The translations under genes were made by a program, and so were the position numbers. Of a stretch of 64,000 nucleotides of DNA, positions 48,865-58,093 are shown in pieces. Position 1 is the stretch's first letter. Every line of letters starts with the position of its first letter. The notes under the pieces were generated by a model. That model saw only the letters and a list, made by a program, of their open reading frames with translations. It was not told the origin of the DNA and ran no database searches. The stretch is from Paramagnetospirillum caucaseum (GTDB lineage: Bacteria; Pseudomonadota; Alphaproteobacteria; Rhodospirillales; Magnetospirillaceae): contig NZ_AONQ01000002.1 of the NCBI RefSeq assembly GCF_000342045.1, forward strand, positions 1-64,000. The letters are read 5' to 3'.

Positions 48865-49674
48865 TCAGAATGGCGGCGGCGCGTCGGGAGACAGGATTTC
48901 GACGCCGTCGCCGAAGGCCATGCCGCTCTCGCGCGGCAAACAGGCCATGTTGAGCGACGCGACGTTGCCGAATACGTTCCCGGCGTTGCCCCGGTGGTTG
49001 CCGGGGGAAAAAAGCGGCACTACGTGCCACCACAGCCGGTAGCCCAGATCGAGGATGCGCTTGATCAGCGCCGCCGACTTCTCCTTGCGGTCGTTCTCCA
49101 CGTAAAGGACGGGGCGCAGGCGGAGAATGGTGTCGCGGGCACCGTCGATGACCTCGGATTCCGCCCCCTCCACGTCGATCTTGATCAGTTTCAGCGCCGG
49201 CAGCCCATAGGAATCGAGCGTCGCCACCGGGCAATCGTCGCCGTTCTCGCCGCCCAGGGACAGGCCGCCGAAATTCTCGACGCGGGAAAGATCGAGGCGG
49301 GGAACCTTGATGCTGCCGGCCTGGGCGCCCAGCGCCACCCGCTCGGCCCACACCTGCTGCAGGCCGTTGAGCAACAGGTTGGCGGTCAGCACCGCGTGGA
49401 TGGGGCGCTGCGCCTCGAAGGCCAGCACCCGCCCGGCCGCCCCCACCAGCCCGGCCAGGGGCAGGGTCAGGCCGCCGATATTGGCCCCGGCTTCCACCAC
49501 CGTGTCGCCGGGGCGGACGAACTGGCGGAACAGGGCGGTTTCGCCCTCGGAATACTCGCCATAGGCGGCGATGGAACGCCCCACCCAGACATCGCCCACC
49601 GGATAGAGCATGGTTCCGTAACGGGTGGCGGCCGTCCCCAGATAGGGGGGCAGAGCCAGGACGCCGCCGTTCAC
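48865..49674 (-). CDS. FkbM-family methyltransferase
   Basis: 269 residues. SAM site VVEAGANIGGLTLPLAG and the FkbM block LIKIDVEGAESEVIDGA. FkbM members O-methylate sugars, glycolipids or natural products. GTG at 49674 overlaps the stop of the GH17 membrane protein gene (GTGA), so a glucan or related envelope sugar is a plausible but unproven substrate. Convergent with the SUMF1 gene. Confidence 0.85.
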   Translation of the reverse strand: MNGGVLALPPYLGTAATRYGTMLYPVGDVWVGRSIAAYGEYSEGETALFRQFVRPGDTVVEAGANIGGLTLPLAGLVGAAGRVLAFEAQRPIHAVLTANLLLNGLQQVWAERVALGAQAGSIKVPRLDLSRVENFGGLSLGGENGDDCPVATLDSYGLPALKLIKIDVEGAESEVIDGARDTILRLRPVLYVENDRKEKSAALIKRILDLGYRLWWHVVPLFSPGNHRGNAGNVFGNVASLNMACLPRESGMAFGDGVEILSPDAPPPF

Positions 49675-51359
49675 GGCCGGCCCAAGCGGGCGCGCAGGCG
49701 CATTTCCGCCCAGAACGGCAGGATCATCACCGCCACCATGGCGGCCCAGGCCACCATCTCGTGGTTCTCCCACAGGGCGCGGACCAGCAACGGAATACGG
49801 TCGGACCATTGGGGATGCGAGGTGATGAAGTCGTCGCCCCTGGACAGCGCCCAGGCCTCGGACAGCGGCGCCGCCAGGGCCGAAAGAGCCAGCCCGGCGG
49901 CGAAGCGCCGGGCGGCGCCGAAACCGTCGCCGCCGAACAGCCGGCCAACGGCGAAGGCCTCATCCCAGGCCTTGCCCTGCACCGCCATGCGACCCAAGGC
50001 ATAGAGGGAGAGGCCGAAACACGGCATCAGGAACTCGACGGAGGGAATGTCGCGGTAACGGCCGTGCAGCAGCAAGGTGGCGCCGACCACGATGGCGGCG
50101 AAGCCGTAGATGGGCATCAGCTTCTCGGCCCATGGCCAGTGGAACGGCCTGGGCTCGCGCGCGAAGCCCTCGCCCGCCGCCCGGACGATCACCAGGGCCA
50201 GGATGGTATGCAGGATGATGCGGGCATTGGCCCAGGCGTCCTCCAGCCCATCATAGGCCATGGCGAAGGCGTTGACGGCCTGCCAGACGATGAACAGCCC
50301 GGCCACCTGCCCCAGCGCCGCCACCAGCAGGCCGCCCCGGAGGCCGTAGCGCTCGGGACGCCGTCCCAGGAAGGCCAGCGACAGGGCCGAGCCGATCAGC
50401 ACCGCGGCCGTGGCGTGGCGCGCCCAGAACGGGCTGGGCTCCACCGGACCCGACATGGCGTACTTGACCCGGCGGTTCTCGTCGATCACCCCCCACTTGG
50501 CGCCGACCGTGCCCTCCAGATAAGCCTTCCATGGCTGGTCGAAGGCCTCCACCACGTTATAGTCGAAACCGTTTTCCTTGGAGACCAGGGCCAGCGTGCG
50601 CACGAAGCGCGCCGCGTTCTCCATGTCGGCCACCGCCGGCCCGCGCGAGCGGCCCCGGGTCGGCCAGCCGGCCTCGCCGATCAGGATGGGCTTGCCGAAC
50701 TCCCTGGCCATGCGCTGGTAGATGGCGACCAGATGCTGGGCGGCGCCCTCGACGCCCACCGGCTCGTCCTCCCAATAGGGCAGGATGTGGATGGTGAGGA
50801 AATCCACCTCCTTGGCCACCTCCGGATATTTCAGCCAGAAGGCCCAGACGTCGGCATAGGACACCGGCTGCCTGACCGCCGCCTTGACCTTGCGGATGTA
50901 CTGAATCAATTGCTCGGGGGGCAAGTCCTGGCGCAGCAGCACCTCGTTGCCGACGATGACGCGCTTGATCACGTCGGGATAGGAATTGGCCGCCTTGATC
51001 AGGGCGTCCACCTCGGCATCGTTGATGGCGGTCTTCTTGCCCAGCCACGCCGAATGCGTCACCTCGATGCCGTATTTGCGGCCCAGTTCCGGCACCACGT
51101 CGAGGCCTTCCCGCGAGGTATAGGTGCGCACCCCCTTTGCCACCCCCACCAGACTCTTCATGTCCTGGGCGATCTGCTCCGAGGTGGGATAGACCTGGGT
51201 GATGGGTCCCTGGCCGCGCCTAAACGGCGCGAAGGATACCGAGGGGAAGGGCTCGTCGAACGACAGTTCCACCGGCACCGGCCGGTTGAACCACCACCAG
51301 CCGGCGGCATTGAGGCTGGCCAGGACCAGGACGGCGAGAACGGCGAGGATACGGTTCAT
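49671..51359 (-). CDS. GH17-family membrane glucan enzyme
   Basis: 562 residues. An N-terminal anchor (about 4-22), then a GH17-like TIM barrel with the acid/base Glu in VGNEVLLR (about 138) and the nucleophile Glu in IGEAGWPT (about 228). Seven to eight hydrophobic helices follow from about residue 320 to the end. This barrel-plus-membrane layout is seen in proteins annotated as beta-1,6/1,3-glucan synthases (NdvC-like). ATG at 51359; two REP palindromes lie immediately upstream. Confidence 0.82.
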   Translation of the reverse strand: MNRILAVLAVLVLASLNAAGWWWFNRPVPVELSFDEPFPSVSFAPFRRGQGPITQVYPTSEQIAQDMKSLVGVAKGVRTYTSREGLDVVPELGRKYGIEVTHSAWLGKKTAINDAEVDALIKAANSYPDVIKRVIVGNEVLLRQDLPPEQLIQYIRKVKAAVRQPVSYADVWAFWLKYPEVAKEVDFLTIHILPYWEDEPVGVEGAAQHLVAIYQRMAREFGKPILIGEAGWPTRGRSRGPAVADMENAARFVRTLALVSKENGFDYNVVEAFDQPWKAYLEGTVGAKWGVIDENRRVKYAMSGPVEPSPFWARHATAAVLIGSALSLAFLGRRPERYGLRGGLLVAALGQVAGLFIVWQAVNAFAMAYDGLEDAWANARIILHTILALVIVRAAGEGFAREPRPFHWPWAEKLMPIYGFAAIVVGATLLLHGRYRDIPSVEFLMPCFGLSLYALGRMAVQGKAWDEAFAVGRLFGGDGFGAARRFAAGLALSALAAPLSEAWALSRGDDFITSHPQWSDRIPLLVRALWENHEMVAWAAMVAVMILPFWAEMRLRARLGRP

Positions 51360-51376
51360 GGAAGACTCATGCTGTT

Positions 51377-51434
51377 GGCGGGCGGAACGCCCACGCTCCG
51401 GATGACGCCTGGGAGCGCGGGCATCCTGCCCGCC
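51377..51434. repeat. Inverted pair of GGAG-type REP palindromes
   Basis: Two copies of the RAYT-type REP in opposite orientation. 51377-51399 reads on the minus strand GGAGCGTGGGC-GTTCC-GCCC. 51412-51434 reads on the plus strand GGAGCGCGGGC-ATCCT-GCCCGC. They are separated by 12 bases, a BIME-like arrangement, between the LEA-type lipoprotein and GH17 genes and 5.3 kb from the RAYT gene. Confidence 0.75.
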
Positions 51435-51448
51435 CTGCCCGGATCGCG

Positions 51449-51925
51449 TCAATTCCTCTTGCCGGCGCCGCCCAGGGCCGAGGCGAAGTCGAAATCGCCG
51501 TCGCTCTCGAAGCCGACACTGCGCCCGCCCGTGCCGGCCAGGAACAGGGTTCCCGACATGCGGTAGGCCAGACCCGACAGGGTCGAGGTGCCCAAAACCT
51601 GCCGCATCAGATCGGTGGTGGAGACATGGGCGGTGCCGGCCAGTTCGGCCTCGCCCAGGCGCGGCACGGTCACCGCCTTGTCGCTGGTGCCCTTGGCGAA
51701 GGTCTTGCCGTTGACGTCGATGGCGAAGCGCAGGCCGTCGACGCTCATGGGCGCGTTGTTGGGGTTGCGCACCCGCAGCGTCACCGCCAGGCGTTGCTCC
51801 ATCAGGGACACGTCCACCGGCACCATGGAAACCAGCACCACCTCGGGCGGCTCGGCGAATTCCGAGGGGGTGCAGGCGGCAAGGCCGAGAAAGACCGCCA
51901 GGACCGTTAACCATCTCGTTGACAT
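51449..51925 (-). CDS. LEA14/WHy-domain lipoprotein
   Basis: 158 residues. Signal peptide with lipobox LAAC (Cys18). A single LEA type 2/WHy beta-sandwich domain: VTLRVRNPNNAPMSVDGLRFAIDVNGKTFAKG. These domains are linked to desiccation or stress tolerance in some bacteria; the role here is not evident. Upstream of the GH17 gene, 89 bases apart with the REP pair between. Its start overlaps the final base of the dnaE coding region. Confidence 0.8.
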   Translation of the reverse strand: MSTRWLTVLAVFLGLAACTPSEFAEPPEVVLVSMVPVDVSLMEQRLAVTLRVRNPNNAPMSVDGLRFAIDVNGKTFAKGTSDKAVTVPRLGEAELAGTAHVSTTDLMRQVLGTSTLSGLAYRMSGTLFLAGTGGRSVGFESDGDFDFASALGGAGKRN

Positions 51926-54900
51926 CAGATTTCCTCCACTTCGGCGATGCCGGAAATGCTGCGCAGCGCGCCCATGAATTTGGGCGAAAGGGTGATGGTG
52001 GATTTGAGGCCCAGTTCCACCTCGCGGTTGCCGGCCCGCGCCACGATGGCGACGCGGTTGCGGCCCCGGGCCTCTGCGTTGATCAGGTCGGCCAGTTGCC
52101 GGATGGCGCTGTCGTCGGAAATGATCACCCGGATGCCGGCGGCGGCCTTGGCCGCTTCCTGATCCAGCGAGGCGATACGCTGGCAGGTCATGCGCAGTTG
52201 GTCGTCCTCGAGCTTGGCATCCACGTCGATAAGCAGCGGCCCGCCGGCGTCGAGCAAGTCCCGCGAGGTGGCGAGGATTTCCGAAAAGCAGGTGACCTCG
52301 AACATGCCCGAGGCGTCGGAGAATTGCAGGAAGGCGTAGCGCGAGCCCTTGGCCGACACCCGTTCCTGCTTGGACAGCAGCGATCCGGCAAGGCGCACCC
52401 GACCCTTGCCGCCGGCCTGCAGGTGGCGGGTCAGCTCGGCGATCTTCAGGACGTTGAGCCGCTTCATGCTCTTGGCGTAGGCGTCCAGCGGATGGGCGGA
52501 CAGATAGAAGCCCACCGCCTCGAATTCCTGGTTGAGCTTCTCATGCGGCGACCAGTCGGGGCCGGGCTCGAGCTTGAGCGTCGGGGCGTTGGAGCCGCCC
52601 AGCAGGCTCATCTGGCTGGATTCCCGGTCCTCGGCGGCGCTGGCGGCGTAGCGGCAGAGCGTATCGGCGTTCTTGAACAGCCTTCCGCGGTTCTTGTCCA
52701 GGCTGTCGAACACCCCGGCCTTGACCATGTTCTCCAGTTGGCGGCGGTTCAGCACCTTGGAATCCATCCGGGCCGCGAAGTCGCCGATATCCTTGAAGCG
52801 CCCGCCGCGCTCGCGCTCCTCGACCAGCGATTTCATGGCCGCCTCGCCCACGTTCTTCAGCGCCGCCAGGGCGTAGCGCACGGCGGAACCGCCGTCGGGC
52901 AGCAGTTCCACCGAGAAGGCGGGCTGCGAGGCGTTGATATCGGGGGGCAGCAGCTTGATGCCGAGGCGGTCCAGTTCCTGCCTGAACGAATTGAGCTTGT
53001 CGGTATTGCTCATTTCGTAGGTCATGGTCGCCGCCATGAACTCGGCCGGGTGGTTGGCCTTCAGCCACGCCGTCTGGTAGGCGATCAGGGCATAGGCGGC
53101 GGCGTGCGACTTGTTGAAGCCGTATTCGGCGAACTTGGCCACCTTGTCGAAGATCATCGAGGCCTGGGCGCCGTCCACGGCGCGCGCCGTGGCGCCCTCG
53201 ACGAACTTGGCCCGCTGGCGGTCCATCTCGTCCCGGTCCTTCTTGCCCATGGCGCGGCGTAGCAGGTCGGCGCCGCCGAGCGAGTAGCCCGACAGCACCT
53301 GGGCGATCTGCATCACCTGCTCCTGATAGACCATGATCCCGAAGGTCTCCTTCAGGATGGGCTCCAGCAGCGGATGCATGTAGTCCGGCTCTTCCTTGCC
53401 GTGCTTGCAGGCGATGTAGCGCGGAATCTGGTCCATGGGGCCGGGACGATAGAGCGCCACCACGGCGATCAGGTCTTCCAGCCGGTTGGGGCCCATCTTG
53501 CGCAGCACGTCGCGCATGCCCGAACTTTCCAGCTGGAACACGCCGGCCGCATCACCTCTGGACAAAAGCTCGTAGGATTTCTGGTCGTCGAGCGGAATGG
53601 CCGACAGGTCGATGTCGACGCCCTTGGTCTTCTTGACGTGCTTCACCGCCGTGACCATCACGGTCAGCGTCTTGAGCCCCAGGAAGTCGAACTTCACCAG
53701 ACCGGCGGATTCCACCCATTTCATGTTGAACTGGGTGACCGGCATGTCGGAGCGCGGATCGCGGTAGAGCGGCACCAGTTCGTCCAGGGGCCGGTCGCCG
53801 ATCACCACGCCGGCGGCGTGGGTCGAGGCGTGGCGGTAGAGGCCCTCCAGCTTCATGGCCAGGTCGATCAGGTGGGAAACCGCCTCGTCCCTGTCCTTCT
53901 GCTCTTTCAGCAGCGGCTCGCTCTCCAGCGCCTGTTCCAGGGTCATGGGATTGGCGGGATTGTTGGGCACCAGCTTGCAGATGCGGTCCACCTGGCCGTA
54001 GGGCATCTGCAGCACGCGGCCCACGTCCCTGAGCACGGCGCGGGCCTGCAGCTTTCCGAAGGTGATGATCTGCGCCACCTGGGAATAGCCGTACTTGCCC
54101 TGGACGTAGCGGATGGTCTCTTCCCGGCGGTCCTGGCAGAAATCGATATCGAAGTCGGGCATGGAGACGCGTTCGGGATTGAGGAAGCGCTCGAACAGCA
54201 ACCCCCAGCGCAACGGATCCAAATCGGTGATGGTCAGCGCCCAGGCCACCGCCGAACCGGCACCCGAGCCGCGGCCCGGCCCGACGGGAATGTCCTGGGC
54301 CTTGGACCACTGGATGAAGTCGGAGACGATCAGGAAGTAGCCGGGAAAGCCCATCTGCTCGATGACGTTCAGCTCGAACTCGACGCGCTCGCGGTAGGGC
54401 TTGGCGGCGTGCTCCTTCTCGTCGTCGGTCATGCCGTGCCGGAAGACGTGCTTTTCCAGCCGTTCCTCCAGGCCTTCCTGGGTCTTCTTGCGCAGCACCT
54501 CGGCCTCGGTCAGGCCGTCCATGCGGTAGGGCGGCAGGATGGGCTTGCGCTTGGCGACGCCGAAGGCGCAGCGCCGGGCGATGACCAGGGTGTTGTCGCA
54601 AGCCTCGGGCAGGTCGGCGAACAGGGCGCGCATCTCTTCCGGCGACTTGAAATAGTGCTCGGGGGTCAGGCGGCGGCGCTCGTCCTGGGAGATGTAGGCG
54701 CCCTCGGCGATGCAGACCAGCGCGTCGTGGGCCTCGTACATGCCCCGGTCGGCGAAGAACGGCTCGTTGGTGGCCACCAGGGGCAGATCGTGCTTGTAGG
54801 CCAGGCCGACCAGGGCCGGCTCGATGCGGTCCTCGACCTCCAGGCCGTGGCGCATCAGCTCCACGTAGCAGCGCCCGGCGAAGGCCCGCGCCAGCCGGGC

Positions 54901-55389
54901 CAGGACGATCTCGGCCTTTTCCCCCTGCCCGTCGGCCAGCAGGCGGCCCACCGGCCCGGCCGGGCCGCCGGTCAGCACGATCAGCCCGTCCGAGCGGGTC
55001 TCGATGTCGTGCAGCGTCACCTGCGGCGTCTCGCCGGCATCGGTTTCCAGGAAGGCCTTGGACACCAGCTTCAGCAGGTTGAGATAGCCGGCCTCGTCCT
55101 GGCACAGCAGCACCAGGGGATCGGGCTCGGGCTTGCGGCCGTCCTTGGAGGGACCGCCATCCTCCCGCCGGATGGCGATCTGGGCGCCGACCACCGGCTG
55201 GATGCCGGCATCGGCGCAGGCGGTGGAGAATTCCAGGGCGCCGAACAGGTTGGCGGTATCGGCGATGCCGATGGCCGGCATAGCCATCTTCTCGCACAGC
55301 TTGATCAACTGCTTCAGCTTGATGGCGCCTTCCGCCAGGGAATAGGCGGTGTGGACACGGAGATGGACGAAATCGGCATGAGCGGGCAT
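51925..55389 (-). CDS. dnaE: DNA polymerase III alpha subunit
   Basis: Replicative polymerase. 1154 residues. PHP domain at the N terminus (VHLRVHTAYSLAEGAI). C-family palm with the metal Asp pair in PDFDIDFCQDRREE (about residue 410) and GPGRGSGAGSAVAWAL. Tandem helix-hairpin-helix and a C-terminal OB domain (GKGRVRLAGSLLSKQE). Normal DnaE1 length. ATG at 55389. Confidence 0.97.
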   Translation of the reverse strand: MPAHADFVHLRVHTAYSLAEGAIKLKQLIKLCEKMAMPAIGIADTANLFGALEFSTACADAGIQPVVGAQIAIRREDGGPSKDGRKPEPDPLVLLCQDEAGYLNLLKLVSKAFLETDAGETPQVTLHDIETRSDGLIVLTGGPAGPVGRLLADGQGEKAEIVLARLARAFAGRCYVELMRHGLEVEDRIEPALVGLAYKHDLPLVATNEPFFADRGMYEAHDALVCIAEGAYISQDERRRLTPEHYFKSPEEMRALFADLPEACDNTLVIARRCAFGVAKRKPILPPYRMDGLTEAEVLRKKTQEGLEERLEKHVFRHGMTDDEKEHAAKPYRERVEFELNVIEQMGFPGYFLIVSDFIQWSKAQDIPVGPGRGSGAGSAVAWALTITDLDPLRWGLLFERFLNPERVSMPDFDIDFCQDRREETIRYVQGKYGYSQVAQIITFGKLQARAVLRDVGRVLQMPYGQVDRICKLVPNNPANPMTLEQALESEPLLKEQKDRDEAVSHLIDLAMKLEGLYRHASTHAAGVVIGDRPLDELVPLYRDPRSDMPVTQFNMKWVESAGLVKFDFLGLKTLTVMVTAVKHVKKTKGVDIDLSAIPLDDQKSYELLSRGDAAGVFQLESSGMRDVLRKMGPNRLEDLIAVVALYRPGPMDQIPRYIACKHGKEEPDYMHPLLEPILKETFGIMVYQEQVMQIAQVLSGYSLGGADLLRRAMGKKDRDEMDRQRAKFVEGATARAVDGAQASMIFDKVAKFAEYGFNKSHAAAYALIAYQTAWLKANHPAEFMAATMTYEMSNTDKLNSFRQELDRLGIKLLPPDINASQPAFSVELLPDGGSAVRYALAALKNVGEAAMKSLVEERERGGRFKDIGDFAARMDSKVLNRRQLENMVKAGVFDSLDKNRGRLFKNADTLCRYAASAAEDRESSQMSLLGGSNAPTLKLEPGPDWSPHEKLNQEFEAVGFYLSAHPLDAYAKSMKRLNVLKIAELTRHLQAGGKGRVRLAGSLLSKQERVSAKGSRYAFLQFSDASGMFEVTCFSEILATSRDLLDAGGPLLIDVDAKLEDDQLRMTCQRIASLDQEAAKAAAGIRVIISDDSAIRQLADLINAEARGRNRVAIVARAGNREVELGLKSTITLSPKFMGALRSISGIAEVEEI

Positions 55390-55421
55390 GGCGGCGAGAG
55401 TACCCTATCGGCGGCGGGCCG

Positions 55422-56663
55422 TCACCCGCCCGTGGCCATATTCCAGCATTCGCCCATGCGCTCCTTGCAGGCGGCCACCACTTGCGCATCCAGCTTGCCG
55501 GCGAACACCATGCCGTCCATCAGGGCGGCGATCTCGTCGGTGGTGAGCGGCGCACGGTAGGGCCGATACTGGGCCAGGGCCTGGAAGACGTCGGCCACCG
55601 CCACGATGCGCGCCTCCAGGCACAAATCGCCTTCCCGCAGGTGGAAGGGATAGCCGTTGCCCGACAGGCATTCGTGGTGGAAGGACGCCCAATCGGCAAC
55701 ACCGCCCGGCCCGAAGGCATGGGTGAGGATCACCCTTGTGTCGAAGGCGTGCCGCGCCATGCGCAGGCGTTCTGCGGCGTCCAGCGCCCCCTGGCGGTTG
55801 AGCAACTCGTCGGGAATGCGCAGCTTGCCGATATCGTGGAGATAACCGGCGATCTCCAGGCCCCGCAGGGTCGCCTCACCCAGGCCCAGGGCCTTGCCCA
55901 GCAGCACCGACACCTTGGCCACGCCGCCGCTGTGGCACTCGGTGTAGGGACTCTTGCGGTCGATGATGCCGCCCACCACCGCCGCCAGCCGCACCACCGC
56001 CTTGGTATCGAGCAGCACGGGCTCCCCCGCCGCCATCAGGCGGGCCAGGGCTTCCGACAGGACCGGCTCGTCCAGGGCGAACCAGAACGCCTCGCAGCGG
56101 GCCAGGCGGTCGAGCGCCGCCAGGGCCTGGGGAGCGAAGAAGCCGCCATGGCCCCGCAGCGCCGCCACCAGCTCGCGCCCGGCGGTGGCGCCGCCCTGCA
56201 GCAGCGCGTCGGTGCGGTCGGCCAGACAGATCAGGTTGGCAGCCAGGGCCACGTCCCCGGCGACGCCCCGGTGGCACAGATTGGTCCAGGCGGTGTGATG
56301 CTCGGCCACCAGGGGGGCGAGCGGCGCCAGTTCCGGAACGGCCGCCAGATAGCCGGCGCCGCGCGCCGCATGCTCGACGGAATCGGCCCAGCGCAAGGCC
56401 CCCATCAGGTCGTGATGCTCGCCGGTGGTGGAGACGCCGCAATCATGCAGCAGGGCGGCCCGCAGCAGCGAGCGGACCTCGCCGTTCTCCCAGCCCAGTT
56501 CCTCGGCGATACGGGCGGCGACCAGCCCGACCCGGCGGGAATGGCCGGTCTTGTCCACCCCCACCAGATCGAAGGCGTCGGACAGGGCGAGGATCAGCCG
56601 GTCAAGATCGAAACAGCTTGGAATCGCACCCATCGGCACCCCCGTTCCGATATCCGCGACCAT
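55422..56663 (-). CDS. Tandem-HD protein with C-terminal HD-GYP domain
   Basis: 413 residues. An N-terminal HD domain (His41 in GHSRRVG, LLHDCG at 71-76, EHHTAW) is followed by a C-terminal HD-GYP domain with YLHDIGKL, HHECLSGNGYP and VADVFQALAQYRPY. HD-GYP enzymes hydrolyse cyclic-di-GMP. The GYP signature is present here as GNGYP, so activity is plausible. ATG at 56663 with GGGGAG a few bases upstream. No sensory domain seen. Confidence 0.85.
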   Translation of the reverse strand: MVADIGTGVPMGAIPSCFDLDRLILALSDAFDLVGVDKTGHSRRVGLVAARIAEELGWENGEVRSLLRAALLHDCGVSTTGEHHDLMGALRWADSVEHAARGAGYLAAVPELAPLAPLVAEHHTAWTNLCHRGVAGDVALAANLICLADRTDALLQGGATAGRELVAALRGHGGFFAPQALAALDRLARCEAFWFALDEPVLSEALARLMAAGEPVLLDTKAVVRLAAVVGGIIDRKSPYTECHSGGVAKVSVLLGKALGLGEATLRGLEIAGYLHDIGKLRIPDELLNRQGALDAAERLRMARHAFDTRVILTHAFGPGGVADWASFHHECLSGNGYPFHLREGDLCLEARIVAVADVFQALAQYRPYRAPLTTDEIAALMDGMVFAGKLDAQVVAACKERMGECWNMATGG

Positions 56664-56694
56664 CCTACTCCCCTGCCGGGAGAGACTCCATCCC

Positions 56695-56752
56695 GGAGCG
56701 CGGGTACATCAACTCTCCTCTCCGATACTGGAGCGCGGGCGTCCCGCCCGCA
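56695..56752 (+). repeat. REP palindromes at the 3' side of the RAYT gene
   Basis: A full REP at 56730-56752 (GGAGCGCGGGC-GTCCC-GCCCGCA) touches the last codons of the transposase gene. A decayed copy at 56695-56715 keeps GGAGCGCGGG and CATCA but has lost the right arm of the hairpin. Sequence downstream of the full copy (CATCACCCGTCC) also matches the copy at 57381, so the repeat unit extends beyond the hairpin. Confidence 0.8.
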
Positions 56753-57298
56753 TCACCCGTCCCGCCAATAGGCGCTGCCCCATCGCCACTCCTCCGCCTT
56801 TGAACACAACCCCGCCTTCACCGGGTTGTTCTCCACATAGGCGGTGGCTGCCGCCAAGTGGAATTCACTACGGACGAAACGGTCGTAATAATCCGGCTGC
56901 CAGATGGTCCCCTGCTCACCGAGCCGGCGATTGATGGCCTTACCAGTAAAGGACTTCCATGTGTGGAGAAGCTCGGCCAGCGGAACGCCGGGCTGCACCA
57001 GCACATGGACGTGATTGGGCATCACGACCCAGGCCAGGAGGCGATAGCGGTCAGCGTCGAAGTGAAGCAGAGCCCGTTCGACCAGGTCGGCGATCTCAGG
57101 CCGCCGCAGCAGGCAGCGGCCATGCCCTGCGTCCAGATAAGCATCCACCTTGGCCGAAGTCTCCGCTTCGGTGCCGAGACGCTCCACGATTTCGGCCGGC
57201 AGGCTGTCGGCAAGACGGAAAGTGACGGACTGGATCACTTCGGGCGTATCAAAATGGGGAAGATAGCCGCGCGATACCCAGCCTTTGAAAGCGGTCAC
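56753..57298 (-). mobile_element. REP-associated tyrosine transposase (RAYT, Y1/HUH family)
   Basis: 181 residues. HUH metal motif His96-Val-His98 in VVMPNHVHVLVQ and the catalytic Tyr154 in ATAYVENNPVKAGL, with WQPDYYDRFVRSE between; this is the RAYT branch of Y1_Tnp. GTG at 57298 is chosen because GGGAGG lies 8 bases upstream. The frame stays open to a TTG at 57340, but that extension would translate a REP. RAYTs cut single-stranded REP hairpins and are thought to have spread REPs; they are domesticated and not known to transpose themselves. REP copies flank both ends, and there are no IS-type terminal repeats. Confidence 0.9.
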
Positions 57299-57312
57299 GA
57301 TGAACGCCTCCC

Positions 57313-57409
57313 TGCGGGCGGGACGCCCGCGCTCCGACAATGGCCTGCGGGCGGGACGCCCGCGCTCCCAAGAAATCCACGGAGCGCGGGCATCTTGCCC
57401 GCATCACCC
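57313..57409. repeat. Three REP palindromes at the 5' side of the RAYT gene
   Basis: Two identical minus-oriented copies (57313-57335, 57346-57368), read on the minus strand as GGAGCGCGGGC-GTCCC-GCCCGCA, and one plus-oriented copy (57381-57403) with GGAGCGCGGGC-ATCTT-GCCCGCA. The inner hairpin pair is G-C in the first type and A-T in the second, a compensatory change. The first copy ends directly before the RAYT ribosome-binding site. Confidence 0.85.
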
Positions 57410-57412
57410 ATC

Positions 57413-58085
<673 letters not shown>

Positions 58086-58093
<8 letters not shown>

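Noticed and set aside
56753-57298. A complete insertion sequence around the tyrosine transposase
   Set aside because: There are no IS200/IS605-type left and right ends or accessory tnpB. The motifs and flanking REPs fit a domesticated RAYT instead.
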